From Rosa chinensis (lineage: Eukaryota; Streptophyta; Magnoliopsida; Rosales; Rosaceae), in NCBI RefSeq assembly GCF_002994745.2, contig NC_037090.1:7437501-7501500 (forward strand): DNA of 64,000 nucleotides, read 5' to 3'. Made by a program: the position numbers and the translations under genes. This document shows, piece after piece, positions 46,176 to 56,400 of the stretch (position 1 is its first letter; each line of letters opens with the position of its first letter). The notes below the pieces were generated by a model. The model saw only the letters and a program-made list of their open reading frames with translations, was not told the origin of the DNA and searched no databases.

Positions 46176-47707
46176 TCAGATCGTGGAGTGAGGCACGATG
46201 TAAATTCATTAATTAGCTTAGGGCGAAATTGTCATTTTGTTTTAAAATGGGCAAGTGAGAACAAAAATCTCTTGCTGGGGTAAGTGGGATAATTTTCCCT
46301 CATTTTGGGGCTTTGGGTCAAGGACCCTGTAAAAATTTCTGAAATTTTATCTCCTCAAGGGTTGGCTCCCCTTAGGGAAGTAGAAGCATTTAAAGGGTTG
46401 ACTGGTTTATTTCATGTCAAAATAACGGCGGATCGGGTTAATTTTTTTACATAATACCTATTAATACGATATAAATAGATGGGTAATGCCAAATTTATTG
46501 AGAAATTGTTAATTTTTTATCTTATGTGAATTATGGAGGGACGGATTTCGGTTACAATAAGTTTTTGGTGCAGATTTCTGTGTGAAATGAGTAATACACG
46601 AATATCAGTGTGAAATGTTAACACGGATATCCGTGTGAAAAAGAACAATTAGCTACAAAATTCCGTGTGAAAAAGTCTATTAGAGACAAAATTCTGTGCA
46701 AACAATTGCATGTGTTACTCAGATAAATATACACAGATATCAGTTACAAATGTGTAAGTATTTCACACGGATTTCTGTGGCAAAATAAATTGAAAGAAAA
46801 TTATTATCAATAAAAATAAAAGTTGATGACTAATTATTTAGTTTCAAAAAATAAGGGCGGGCTAATTAATTTATTCCCGCTCAATATTTGAATATTCCCA
46901 CGGATTACTGTGGATACTGTGTGACATGTTAACACTGAAATCCGTGTGAATAAATAACAGTAACAGATGTCTATGTAAAAACTAAAACATTTTCACACGG
47001 ATATCCTTGTGAAAAGAACAATTAGCTACATAATTCCGTGTGAAAAAGTCTATTAGAGACAGAATTTCGTGTAAACAATCAAATGACAATTGACATGATA
47101 ATTATTAGTTACTGAGGTAAATACACAAGGATATCAATTGCAATTGTGTAAGTATTTCACAAGGATTTCCGTGGCAATTCTGCTTATAATTTGGATTACT
47201 GAGGTACATACACACAAATATCAGTAGCAAATGTAAATGTATTTCACATGGATTTTCGTGGAAATTCCGCTTATAACCCGCAAATTGATCTGGAAGCTGT
47301 CGTAGGCAACAACAATTTGATATCTCCCCCAATTTCGAAGCGGTGTCTCCGCCCATTACTGCCTATCTCTATCATTCAATTCAATCTCAGTCCATCGCAG
47401 CCAATTGTGTGACCTGATTCGAATCGAGCGCTATAATTTTGAAGTTCCACTCACAGTAAAGGAGCTTTAGTGATTCAAGTTTGTGGCGTCGAGTTGATTG
47501 TGAATTTGTGGGGTTTGCGGCTTCTGGGTAAGTGAGCAAACCAAGTTGGAATACCAATTTTGTATGAAAAGTATTTATATAACAGCTATTTCAATTACTT
47601 TTTGTTGCTATTCTTGCATATATGTTCAGATCTGTAGTGTTTTGGAGACTCCAGAAGTCGGATTGCGAGTCATGAACATAGCGAGATCGCCTCCGCTGTG
47701 GGAGTAC

Positions 47708-47889
47708 TGTAGAATAGCTGTAAATCTTATGTAATTATGATTCTTATTTATTTAGGTTATCATGTAATTATAGGAATGATTGTTTCCTATTAGGGTTAGA
47801 CTACTCCTCTTGTCCTTGTATATATACCCCTTTGTGGGATGAATAGTATTATTATTGAAAACCCTAAAATCAAAGTATTCTTTTCTACT
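47708..47889 (+). repeat. Left LTR of the copia element
   Basis: 182 bp containing a probable TATA region (tatatatacccc at about 47818). It is identical by eye to 51873-52054. Confidence 0.92.
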
Positions 47890-47904
47890 TGGTATCAAAG
47901 CAGG
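47890..47904 (+). promoter_or_regulatory. Primer-binding site of the copia element
   Basis: tggtatcaaagcagg directly follows the left LTR and resembles the complement of the initiator methionine tRNA 3' end (usual form tggtatcagagc), with one mismatch in the core. Confidence 0.8.
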
Positions 47905-47939
47905 TTCAATCCTTTGAACTTGCCTACATCCTTTGAATC

Positions 47940-47990
47940 CTAAATCCTGAATCCTGAATCCTGAATCCTGAATCCTGAATCCTGAATCCC
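47940..47990 (+). repeat. Short tandem repeat CCTGAAT
   Basis: About six or seven units of the heptamer (cctgaat) lie in the leader of the copia element, where gag would normally be expected. Confidence 0.85.
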
Positions 47991-48107
47991 AAAGCACACC
48001 ACAAACAGCTGCGTACCACCACCATTAAAATCAAGCCATCCCTGAATTTTTGAAACCCTAGAAAAACCAAACCTGAAAAAAAAAAAAAACAAACCCCAAA
48101 TCCGTCA

Positions 48108-50378
48108 ATGGCAGTTCAACGCCGACCAGGTCCTCCTCCAGGCTTCTCAGATCCTTCTCCACGCCGTCCTCATGACAAACCAAACCCATACGCAAACAAA
48201 AAATGTGTTGTCTGTGGGGAAGTAGGTCATACCAAGGAGCGGTGCTATGAAGTGATTGGCTACCCTGATTGGTGGGACTTCACCAGGAAACCGCGAAAGA
48301 ATCCGGGCAAGGCGGCTATTGCTACTACAGAGGAAGAGCATCTCGACAATGCCTCCGCTAATGTAGCGCAGTCAGGTATGAAGGGTAAGGCTACTTTGAA
48401 TAATACATGGATAATTGATACAGGTGCATCTGATCATATGACCAATGACCCTAGTCTTGTGAAAAACCTTAGACGTTCCTCTCAAAATATTGTCTCTACT
48501 GCTGATGGTACTCCAACTCCGGTCACCGGAGAAGGTTCTATTGTTGTATCTGATACCTTAACCCTTGAATCTGTCCTAGTTGTTCCCTCACTAGCTTATA
48601 ATCTCCTATCTGTTGGTCAGATTATTTTAGCACTTGCATGTATTGTGACCTTCTATCCATCTTTCTGTGTGTTTCAGGACATTCTGACTCGGCGGATTCT
48701 TGGTTATGGTGTTAGAAGGGGAAAATTATACTACCTGGATCGGACAGAGACTGGAGAAAACCAGAAGCATCTTTTGGGGCAAGCTAATCAGATTAATGGG
48801 GTAGAGAATGCAAAGGAAGCAGTATGGTTATGGCATCGCTGTTTAGGTCATCTATCTTTTAGTTATCTTAAGAAGCTGCAACCTCATTTGTTTTCGGTTG
48901 TCAGTGATTTGGATTTCCATTGTGACATTTGTGAACTGGCCAAGAGCCACCGTATTTCATATTCACCAAGTCTTCATAAAAGTCCTGTTCCTTTTATGAA
49001 AATTCACTCTGATGTCTGGGGTCCTGCAAAGATTCCTTCTCTTTCTGGAGCTCGGTATTTTGTAACGTTTATTGATGATTGCACTCGCATGACATGGGTG
49101 TCATTGCTGAAGAATAAGAGTGATGTATTTGGAATGTTTATCGAATTTCACAAAATGGTGGCAACTCAGTATCAACAATCCATCCGAGTGTTTCAGTCTG
49201 ACAATGGTGGAGAGTTTGTGAATGGCCCTATGATTGAGTTTTGCCGGTCACAAGGAATTCGTCATCAAACCTCCAATTCTTATACTCCTCAACAGAATGG
49301 GTTAGCAGAACGGAAGAACAGGCAGTTGATGGAAGTTGTTCGTGCTTCCTTATTTGGCATGAATGTACCTCGGTCCTATTGGGGAGAAGCAGTAAAATCT
49401 GCAGCATATCTTATCAACCGTACTCCTTCACGGGTGATTGAGTTTCAGAATCCTCATCAGAAGCTTCATACATTTTTGACCATCCCTTCTATGCCTAATT
49501 TGGAGCCCCGGGTGTTTGGGTGCACAGCCTATGTTCATATTCCCAAGCCTCAACGCAACAAGCTTGATCCCCGTGCCCGTAAGTGTATCTTTGTTGGTTT
49601 TGCTGACTTCCAGAAGGGTTATCGATGTTATGATCCCCTTACTGGCACTTTAAATGTCTCTCTTGATGTTGCTTTTCGTGAATCCGAGCCTTATTACTCA
49701 GGTGGAGCTTCTCAGTCTTCCCTTCAGGGGGAGAGAGGTTGTGAAGGGAATCCTCGTTCTATTATTGATTTTGATGTCTTTGAAGACTTGGAAAATTTGG
49801 AGGATACATTTGAGGGTAGAAAAAATTTGGAAACAGAAAATGCAGTTGCCGAACAGAGCATTGTGAATTCTGAAATAGACAATGCGACTGCCGAACGAAG
49901 TGTTGCGAATTCCGAAACAGAAAATGCGACTGCCGAACAGAGTGTTGTGAATTCCGAAACAGAAAATGTAACTGCCGAACAGAGTGTTGTGAATTCCGAG
50001 ACAGAAGAGACGATTTTTCTGGATAGTTTGAATCAAAATCAAGACGTATCTGAAGCTCACACACAAGATATTCCCCCTTCTACATCACCAACTGAAGATC
50101 CCGGTCAGAATGATCATCCTCAGGTACCCCTAAACTTTAATGAATCTTCTGGGTTAGAAAGTGTCGAACCTAGGAAATCACAAAGGGTTACCAAGGGAAT
50201 TCCTAAGAAACAATATGAACCAGATATCAAAGCCAAAGCTAAATACCCTATAGCTAATTTTATGTCTAACCATAGGATTTCTGGGTCACATGCACTTGTT
50301 ATTGATCAATTATCTACTGTATCTATTCCTAGTAACGTGCAGGATGCATTGACGGATCAAAATGGACAAAGGCAATGA
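48108..50378 (+). CDS. Copia polyprotein part 1: zinc knuckle, protease, integrase
   Basis: The frame has 756 codons plus stop. A CCHC zinc knuckle is at residues 33-46 (C33, C36, H41, C46). The aspartic protease motif WIIDTGASDH has its catalytic Asp at 104. A pre-integrase segment (HRCLGHLSF) follows. The integrase core shows HSDVWGP, QSDNGGEF and NGLAERKN, giving the D, D and E. The chromodomain-like end (ARKCIFVGFADFQKGYRCYD) is present. A linker contains a fourfold 14-residue repeat. The frame stops just before reverse transcriptase, where the downstream frame is shifted by one base. The N-terminal capsid part of gag is absent. The product would be used in retrotransposition; with the break it is probably not autonomous. 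Confidence 0.92.
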   Translation: MAVQRRPGPPPGFSDPSPRRPHDKPNPYANKKCVVCGEVGHTKERCYEVIGYPDWWDFTRKPRKNPGKAAIATTEEEHLDNASANVAQSGMKGKATLNNTWIIDTGASDHMTNDPSLVKNLRRSSQNIVSTADGTPTPVTGEGSIVVSDTLTLESVLVVPSLAYNLLSVGQIILALACIVTFYPSFCVFQDILTRRILGYGVRRGKLYYLDRTETGENQKHLLGQANQINGVENAKEAVWLWHRCLGHLSFSYLKKLQPHLFSVVSDLDFHCDICELAKSHRISYSPSLHKSPVPFMKIHSDVWGPAKIPSLSGARYFVTFIDDCTRMTWVSLLKNKSDVFGMFIEFHKMVATQYQQSIRVFQSDNGGEFVNGPMIEFCRSQGIRHQTSNSYTPQQNGLAERKNRQLMEVVRASLFGMNVPRSYWGEAVKSAAYLINRTPSRVIEFQNPHQKLHTFLTIPSMPNLEPRVFGCTAYVHIPKPQRNKLDPRARKCIFVGFADFQKGYRCYDPLTGTLNVSLDVAFRESEPYYSGGASQSSLQGERGCEGNPRSIIDFDVFEDLENLEDTFEGRKNLETENAVAEQSIVNSEIDNATAERSVANSETENATAEQSVVNSETENVTAEQSVVNSETEETIFLDSLNQNQDVSEAHTQDIPPSTSPTEDPGQNDHPQVPLNFNESSGLESVEPRKSQRVTKGIPKKQYEPDIKAKAKYPIANFMSNHRISGSHALVIDQLSTVSIPSNVQDALTDQNGQRQ
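49836..50003 (+). repeat. 42-bp tandem repeat in the copia polyprotein linker
   Basis: Four in-frame units encode ENATAEQSVVNSET-like 14-residue repeats between integrase and reverse transcriptase. The minus-strand open frames over this stretch are shadows of it. Confidence 0.85.
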
Positions 50379-51865
50379 ATGAAGAATTGGAAGCTCTTCA
50401 AAAGAATGCAACATGGGAACTAGTACCTATGCCGGTTGGAAAGAAAACTGTAGGGTGTCGTTGGGTATTTACTGTGAAGCTTAATGCAGATGGAACTATT
50501 AATAGATACAAGGCGAGGTTGGTTGCCAAAGGATACACACAACGTTATGGGATTGATTATGAGGAGACTTTTGCACCTGTGGCAAAGATCAATACTGTTC
50601 GGATTCTAATCTCACTTGCAGCAAACAAAGATTGGCCCTTACACCAGTTTGATGTGAAGAATGCGTTTCTTAATGGGATTTTGGAAGAAGAAGTGTACAT
50701 GGATGTGCCCCCAGGTGTTAAGAATTACCCAAGTGAAGTTGGCAAGGTGTGTAAATTGAAGAAGTCTTTGTATGGCCTGAAGCAATCTCCAAGAGCCTGG
50801 TTTGGGAGATTTTCAAAGTCCATGAGAGCCTTTGGGTACAGACAGAGCAATTCTGACCATACCTTGTTTATCAAGAGCAAGAATGGTAAGATTACAGCTC
50901 TTATTGTGTATGTTGATGACATGATTGTTACAGGGGATGATCCGAAAGAGATAAATGAGTTACAAAAGTATCTGTCAAAGGAGTTTGAAATGAAGGATCT
51001 GGGGCAACTGAAGTATTTTCTGGGTATTGAAGTTGCAAGGTCTAAGAAGGGAATTTCACTGTCACAGAGGAAGTATCTTCTTGACTTACTTACTGAAACG
51101 GGGATGCTGGACTACAGTCCAATTGAGACACCCATTGAGATGAATCACAGACTTGCCATTTATCATGATCAAATTCCAACTGATAAAGGAATGTATCAAC
51201 GTCTTGTAGGAAGGTTGATTTATCTTTCACATACTAGACCTGATATTGCTTATGCTGTGAGTGTTGTCAGTCAGTTTATGCATTGTCCTAGTGAAGAACA
51301 TATGGATGCAGTTTTTCGGATTTTGAGGTATTTGAAGATGGCGCCAGGTAAAGGATTACTGTTTGAGAAAAAGGATGAATTGGAAGTTGGGGGATACACA
51401 GATGCAGATTGGGCTGGTGATAAAACTGACAGGCGTTCTACATCTGGGTACTTCACTTTTGTAGGAGGGAACCTTGTCACTTGGCGTAGCAAGAAACAGA
51501 AAGTTGTGGCCAGATCAAGTGCAGAAGCTGAATTTCGAGGTATGGCACATGGAGTCTGTGAAATGTTATGGATTCGTAATGTCCTGAAAGATCTAGGTTA
51601 CAAGGTTAGACAACCTATGGATTTGCATTGTGATAATAAAGCTGCAATTGAGATTGCACATAATCTAGTTCAGCATGATAGGACAAAGCATGTGGAGGTT
51701 GACCGTCATTTTATTAAAGAAAATCTTGACAGAAAGGTTATTCGTTTTCCATTTGTAAACTCAGAAGAGCAGTTAGCTGATGTTCTTACTAAAGGAGTGT
51801 CCAGAAAGATATTTTACAGCTCAGTTGACAAGTTGGGCATGATAGATATCTATGCACCAACTTGA
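50375..51865 (+). CDS. Copia polyprotein part 2: reverse transcriptase and RNase H
   Basis: The frame has 496 codons. Reverse transcriptase begins at once (NATWELVPMPVGKKTVGCRW) and has the FDVKNAFLNG block at residues 92-101 and the catalytic YVDD at 179-182. RNase H follows with GYTDADWAGD and SSAEAEFRGM and ends with QLADVLTKGVS near the C-terminus. It overlaps the upstream frame by 4 bp in another phase. Most copia elements have one continuous frame, so this is probably a single-base shift mutation and not programmed; the first ATG is incidental. All catalytic residues seen are intact, in keeping with a recent insertion. Confidence 0.92.
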   Translation: MNEELEALQKNATWELVPMPVGKKTVGCRWVFTVKLNADGTINRYKARLVAKGYTQRYGIDYEETFAPVAKINTVRILISLAANKDWPLHQFDVKNAFLNGILEEEVYMDVPPGVKNYPSEVGKVCKLKKSLYGLKQSPRAWFGRFSKSMRAFGYRQSNSDHTLFIKSKNGKITALIVYVDDMIVTGDDPKEINELQKYLSKEFEMKDLGQLKYFLGIEVARSKKGISLSQRKYLLDLLTETGMLDYSPIETPIEMNHRLAIYHDQIPTDKGMYQRLVGRLIYLSHTRPDIAYAVSVVSQFMHCPSEEHMDAVFRILRYLKMAPGKGLLFEKKDELEVGGYTDADWAGDKTDRRSTSGYFTFVGGNLVTWRSKKQKVVARSSAEAEFRGMAHGVCEMLWIRNVLKDLGYKVRQPMDLHCDNKAAIEIAHNLVQHDRTKHVEVDRHFIKENLDRKVIRFPFVNSEEQLADVLTKGVSRKIFYSSVDKLGMIDIYAPT

Positions 51866-51872
51866 GGAGGAG

Positions 51873-52054
51873 TGTAGAATAGCTGTAAATCTTATGTAAT
51901 TATGATTCTTATTTATTTAGGTTATCATGTAATTATAGGAATGATTGTTTCCTATTAGGGTTAGACTACTCCTCTTGTCCTTGTATATATACCCCTTTGT
52001 GGGATGAATAGTATTATTATTGAAAACCCTAAAATCAAAGTATTCTTTTCTACT
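51873..52054 (+). repeat. Right LTR of the copia element
   Basis: 182 bp, identical by eye to the left LTR, followed by the AGTAC target duplication. Confidence 0.92.
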
Positions 52055-52283
52055 AGTACTAGACACGGCTTTTGCAATCTCACTACGGCTCGAACAAGAC
52101 CTTGAACTCAAAGCTAGGTCTCTGCTCCAAGATACTATTTTTTTACATTGTGCTTAAGGTTGTAAGTTTGAGATGTATGCTGTGATGTGCTAGTGGGGAT
52201 CAACTCAGCTAGATTTTACTATTTTGCACCATTTCGATTGTGAATTAAGAGCTCATATAGGACTTTTTCATTTTGGCTTTCAG

Positions 52284-52479
52284 AGTGAGTTCATTGCTGA
52301 ATGTTATGTGAAGAGGTCCTATATGTCGGGTTTCACTGGGAGTGCCGGAACTGTTGTCGTCACAAAGGATAAAGCAGCTCTTTGGACAGATGGGCGCTAT
52401 TATCTTCAGGTTTGTAAAGACAGCAAGTTAATTTTTCACTCTGGTTATCGTGATGGCTTACTACTCCTTTGATCGAATG

Positions 52480-52526
<47 letters not shown>

Positions 52527-52664
52527 CTCTGTTCTATTATTAGGCTGAAAAGCAACTGAGCTCTAGTTGGATTCTCATGCGGGTTGTAATCTCGGTGTAC
52601 CTACAACTATTAAATGGCTGAATGATCTTTTTGGCCCCTGGTGGGAGAGTTGGCATTGACCCTA
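52284..52664 (+). pseudogene. Captured aminopeptidase P (plastid-type APP2-like) fragment
   Basis: Aminopeptidase P removes N-terminal residues before proline. Exon 52284-52409 reads SEFIAECYVKRSYMSGFTGS and continues AGTVVVTKDKAALWTDGRYYLQ, closely matching the N-terminal creatinase-type domain of the plant enzyme. An acceptor follows at 52543, and exon 2 reads AEKQLSSSWILMR before a frameshift; the shifted frame continues NLGVPTTIKWLND. Only this N-terminal portion is present; the metal-binding catalytic domain is absent. It sits inside the giant CACTA element with its introns, so it is a DNA-level capture and a non-functional fragment. Confidence 0.8.
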
Positions 52665-53119
52665 CGAGCAATACTTATCTTTTGTACATGTTTGTATCAT
52701 TAAGTTGTACTGTTTTTGGCTTCTTGAATTGGTTACTTTTGGATATGGATTTCAACTGACTCTTCAATTCTAATCAGTTACATGAAGCACAAGGTGACTG
52801 ACTACTTATGCCTTGTAAACTCCCCTGTCAAAAGTTTAGCATGGCATACAATTGTATTTCACAAATGTGGGTCTTGCAGAAACTACCTGCCTATATTGAT
52901 TTTTAATTTGCCTAAGACATTGTGGCACATATGTTTGCATACAGAAGCAACATATGCTTTTTTACTAGTAACAATTTCTAGTGCTTCTTTTATTTCAAGT
53001 TTTTTGCAGTACTAGGACGTCTTGTTTCCATTTGTCTTTTTCTACTAGTCCTGTTACTCTTGAAGAAATTAACTTATGTAGATTTTAAATTTATAACTAT
53101 ATTTTGTTAACTGACTCAG

Positions 53120-53752
53120 AATTACCCATGAAGGAGGGAAAGATAAGAAGTGGAAGATAGGAGTGATAGGTGCATCTGCCATTGCTGTAATTCTTGCGAT
53201 GTTCTTATTTGGCTATTGTTACATTCTTAGACTCAGACACAGGGAAAGTTTTAAAGGTTAGATTACAATCTAGATCTGTCATTCTTTTGAAGAAGAGTTG
53301 CTGCATGTGATGGAGAAGGTCTAAACAATATAGAGCAAAACGTGTGTAACTTTTATTGCTTGTTAATGATCATATAAGGTACTCAAAACAACATTGAAGA
53401 GCAGAAGGATGAAGACCTGGAGCTACCATTGTTCGACTTGTCAACAATAGAGACTGCTACCAATAAATTTTCAATTAATAATAAACTTGGAGAAGGTGGT
53501 TTTGGATCTGTGTACGAGGTAATATGTACTCTGCTAACAAAAGAATTATACAAGTTAAGCATCTATGTTGAGAAAACAACAACTAATCTTAATGCAAATG
53601 TGAATAATCTTCAGGGTACACTACTAGATGGAAAAGAAATTGCAGTGAAGTGGCTCTCAAGAAGTTCTGGACAAGGAATAAAAGAGTTCAAAAATGAAGT
53701 GATACTGATTGCAAAACTTCAGCACCGCAGTCTTGTAAAGCTTCTTCACAAG
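53120..53752 (+). pseudogene. Captured S-receptor-like kinase fragment
   Basis: Three exon-like blocks lie in order. 53120-53256 encodes a transmembrane segment (IGVIGASAIAVILAMFLFGY) and a basic juxtamembrane stretch. 53379-53518 encodes [17 protein letters not shown] and the glycine-rich loop [11 protein letters not shown]. 53615-53752 encodes the VAIK-type lysine block ([20 protein letters not shown]) and [14 protein letters not shown]. This is the pattern of plant S-domain (G-type lectin) or related receptor kinases. The lectin ectodomain and the rest of the kinase (HRD, DFG) are missing. It is non-functional cargo of the giant CACTA element. Confidence 0.8.
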
Positions 53753-53975
53753 GTCTGTTTTGTTTCTTTCATGTTTCGATTTACATAATTTTGACAGGTA
53801 TATTATTTTTGCCACTTGTAGTGACTCGTTATATAGATTGGAATAACTTTTTAACTTCAAATACGGTTCCAAGAAAATGATCTCAAAGTTTATATACATG
53901 ATGTTATAATGGTAGTTGACTTTAAACTTTTATTTGGTTCCCAAGTTCACAAGTTAATTGTCTTCGATGCAGTTT

Positions 53976-55254
53976 GTTAGTATAGATTTTATTGTATATT
54001 GGCATTCCTAATACAAAACCTAGAGTTTTAGGTCTAAGTTAGAAGTGTGCCAATCATTGGAGTGAACACCTAGTCGAATGAAAAGAAAAACACTCAATGC
54101 ACTCAATGCTTCAGTTGACTCCTCAAGGTACTTCACAGGTAATTGCATATGCATCTCATACATTTTGTGTCTTTATGCATACTAGGATTGATGCATGTGT
54201 TGCAATCCCGGTTAGGTCAGAATATGTGAGTTGGTCTGTGTTCGATTTCTTTAGTTAGGATATCTTTTGTGCATTATTGCTGTCAGTCATTAAGTTGTAA
54301 AAGGATATTTTTTCTACATGATTTGTTCAGTTAAGTCTATCTTTTTCATTAGGAATAAAATCATGTTTATTTGTAGAATATCTTTTTAGGATTTGTCCCT
54401 TCCATATAAGGAGTCAATTAGGTTTTGGTGTCATTATTGTCCAAAGTTTTAGGGGGAGTCTGCATATTATAAACAGCAATAAAATGCGTTCATTGTGCTT
54501 GCCTTTGATGTGAAAAAGATTGTATTCATCCATTGTGATTTAGAAAAAGGCTTCATTCATCTTTGAATAGTGATGTGCTTCAAATCGTATCAGTAATCTA
54601 CTTGTTCCATGTTAAAGTAGATTGGTGAGTCAAACACTTTTTCATTTATCAATCATATACTGCATATCAAGTACTCTCGAGGTCAGTTGGAGTTGCTGAT
54701 GTGCAAAGAAGATTGAAGGTCGAGGTCAGTGCCTATCAATCCTACTAGTGAGCGCAGTTCATCAGTGGAGAAGATTTACGAAGACGTGATCATACAACCT
54801 TCTAGAATGTGTCTAGTAAGTATAGCCGAGGTCAGTGCTATTGGTTGTTTGTAAGAGTACTCATATCTTTCCATTAAGTGAATTGGTTTTCATTAGGGCT
54901 TTAGAGAGTTAAGGCCCCGCAGTTGTTTTCCTCATTCTGAGGTTTTTACTGCGCAAACAATTCTGGTGTCTCTTGGTTGCTGTGTGTTTGTGATTATCTT
55001 GGTTCGCCTAGTTCTCTTTCTACTATTTTGGAATCCATACCTATACTTCAATCCTTGTATTGTCTTTCTGCTATTTTGGGATCCATACCTGTACTTCAAT
55101 CCTTGTATTGTCTTTATGCTATTTTGGGATCCATACCTGTGCTTCAATCCTTGTATTGTCTGTTACGTTTTGATTTGAAAGAAAGTGTGATTTCTCCAAG
55201 AATAGCCTATTCACCCCCCCCTCTAGGCATATTTGTTTCATCCTAGTATTTTCA
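53976..55254. mobile_element. 1.28-kb insertion, possibly a solo LTR
   Basis: The repeat ATGCAGTTT occurs at 53967-53975 and 55255-55263. The insert ends with tattcaccccccc and ctctagg, reminiscent of the end of large copia LTRs, and begins gttagtatag. The TG...CA borders do not coincide with the repeat, so the class is uncertain. It contains the 48-bp minisatellite at 55023-55160. Confidence 0.4.
55023..55160. repeat. 48-bp minisatellite, three units
   Basis: ctattttgggatccatacc and tacttcaatccttgtattgt recur at exactly 48 bp, three times, so both strands are open across it. The frames are artefacts of the repeat. Confidence 0.85.
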
Positions 55255-55599
55255 ATGCAGTTTCATTTGCTCTTACTCTCTTAATGATGGGAACTATTCT
55301 TGGACAAGGGGGAAAATCTTAGTGATATTTCACCTTCAACAACAATGTATTCTGGAAGGCAGCCTTGTTTTTTGTAATCCAAGAATTTACTTTGGTATGA
55401 AATGTATTTTGCTTGGAATGTAAAGAACATCTTACTATGAATGTAAAGTTTTAATATTTTCGATTGAGTTGTGGATTTGTTAACTTTATTGTAAATATAT
55501 GAAGTATATTTATTATAGAGAAATAAAAGTATTATTATGTCACTTTTAGCAAAATTAGCAGAATTTTTTTTTTTTTAACATGCTGTCACTTTTACACAC

Positions 55600-55980
55600 A
55601 GAATTCAGTGAGAGTTAGGGTACATGGATCTCACACGGAAATCTGTGTCAATAAAGTTATAGGTTTTGACACAAAAATCAGTATGAGTTGTATCTCACAC
55701 AGTAATCAGTGTGAAATAGAGTTTACATATTTGGCCCAGAATTCCGTGTGAAATAGAGTTGTTCACACTGATTGTATTTCATTACGGTATTTTATATTTA
55801 TAGAAAGATTGTGGGGCCCACGTCAAATTTTCACACGGACAAAATAATCCGTGTGAGATGAGTATTACACCCCTTTCAAACCACACGGTAACTCAATCTG
55901 TGCGTGTACTGTAGGTAAAAGCTATCACACACTGAAATCCGTGTGAGAAAGTCTTATTACATACAGATTAAAATCTGTGG
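55600..55980. repeat. CACTA right subterminal repeat array
   Basis: Multiple cacacggaaatctgtgt / cacactgattt-like words in both orientations mirror the left array at 43495-43900. Confidence 0.75.
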
Positions 55981-56400
55981 GTCATTGTTGTTTTGCTAGT
56001 AGTGCTAGTTAGCTTTCTCGATTTCATACTATACCGCCAACTTATTTTACCAAGTGATCTTATTGAAAACAAATTCCTTGACAAATTCATTGATGACACA
56101 AAATATTGTGTGATTGCATATTCCCTATCTTCAAATATATTTATTGTGAAATATCTATATTTCCTAGAAAATTTAGAACTGTTGAAACTACTCATTTGCC
56201 AGAAAAGAAAGAGCTTGAACCCGCACCTTTCACTTTACTTCTCTATTTCATCCATCTTCAATGGCGGAAAATCCTGTCCTATATTTACCATTAATAGCAA
56301 GAATATGTGGGTTTATAAAAATATAAATAGACCTTGATAATAGAAATATAACCACATAAATTATTAGTACCTAATATTAAGGAATCTAGCAACTCAAATT

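Larger units (their letters stand above)
44886..46327. mobile_element. Mutator-like element, 1442 bp, 9-bp TSD
   Basis: The left end GGGGTTTTGTCCATTTACACC and the inverted right end (GGGTCCTTGACCCAAAGCCCC) share TCCCACTTACCCC further in. The exact 9-bp repeat TGTAAAAAT flanks it (44877-44885 and 46328-46336). The neighbouring duplicate block at about 44355 shows the empty site. The interior has a GC-rich captured-looking segment (45690-46020) and simple repeats. The Arg-rich frames at 45741-46283 come from (GA)n and are not genes. Confidence 0.8.
47708..52054 (+). mobile_element. Ty1/copia LTR retrotransposon, 4347 bp, very young
   Basis: The 182-bp LTRs at 47708-47889 and 51873-52054 (TGTAGAATAG ... 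TTCTACT) show no difference by eye. The 5-bp duplication AGTAC lies at 47703-47707 and 52055-52059. A primer-binding site (tggtatcaaagcagg, initiator-Met tRNA type) follows the left LTR, and a purine tract (gaggaggag) precedes the right LTR. Only about 220 bp separate the left LTR from the zinc knuckle, so most of gag is missing. Integrase precedes reverse transcriptase, which is the copia order. It is inserted in the giant CACTA element. Confidence 0.95.
43475..56004. mobile_element. Giant CACTA (En/Spm-type) element, 12.5 kb
   Basis: The left terminus CACTACTAGCAAAATAACAA and the inverted right terminus CACTACTAGCAAAACAACAA match. The 3-bp duplication CTA flanks them (43472-43474 and 56005-56007). 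The homologous upstream flank at about 32855 is continuous, proving that the whole 12.5 kb is an insertion. Subterminal arrays of a short palindrome-like word (cacacggatatccgtgtgaa and variants) occupy 43495-43900, about 46540-47270 and 55600-55980. Inside are duplicated 485-bp blocks (43910 and 44395), a Mutator-like insert, a copia element, and fragments of aminopeptidase P and receptor-kinase genes. No CACTA transposase is recognised, so it is non-autonomous. Confidence 0.88.

Noticed and set aside
45741..46283. 180-codon Arg/Glu-rich open frame and overlapping frames on both strands
   Set aside because: They arise from a (GA)n microsatellite and GC-rich transposon sequence inside the 44886-46327 element. 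No domain is present and composition is low complexity.
49698..50066. Minus-strand repeat-rich frames within the copia element
   Set aside because: They are shadows of the 42-bp tandem repeat; the plus strand encodes the polyprotein linker.
50340..50380. Programmed frameshift between the copia frames
   Set aside because: Copia elements usually have one continuous frame. I saw no convincing slippery site with a structure here, so a simple indel is more likely.
54932..55246. Open frames on both strands with repeated peptide
   Set aside because: They are caused by three 48-bp tandem units; 48 is divisible by three, so all frames without stops stay open.
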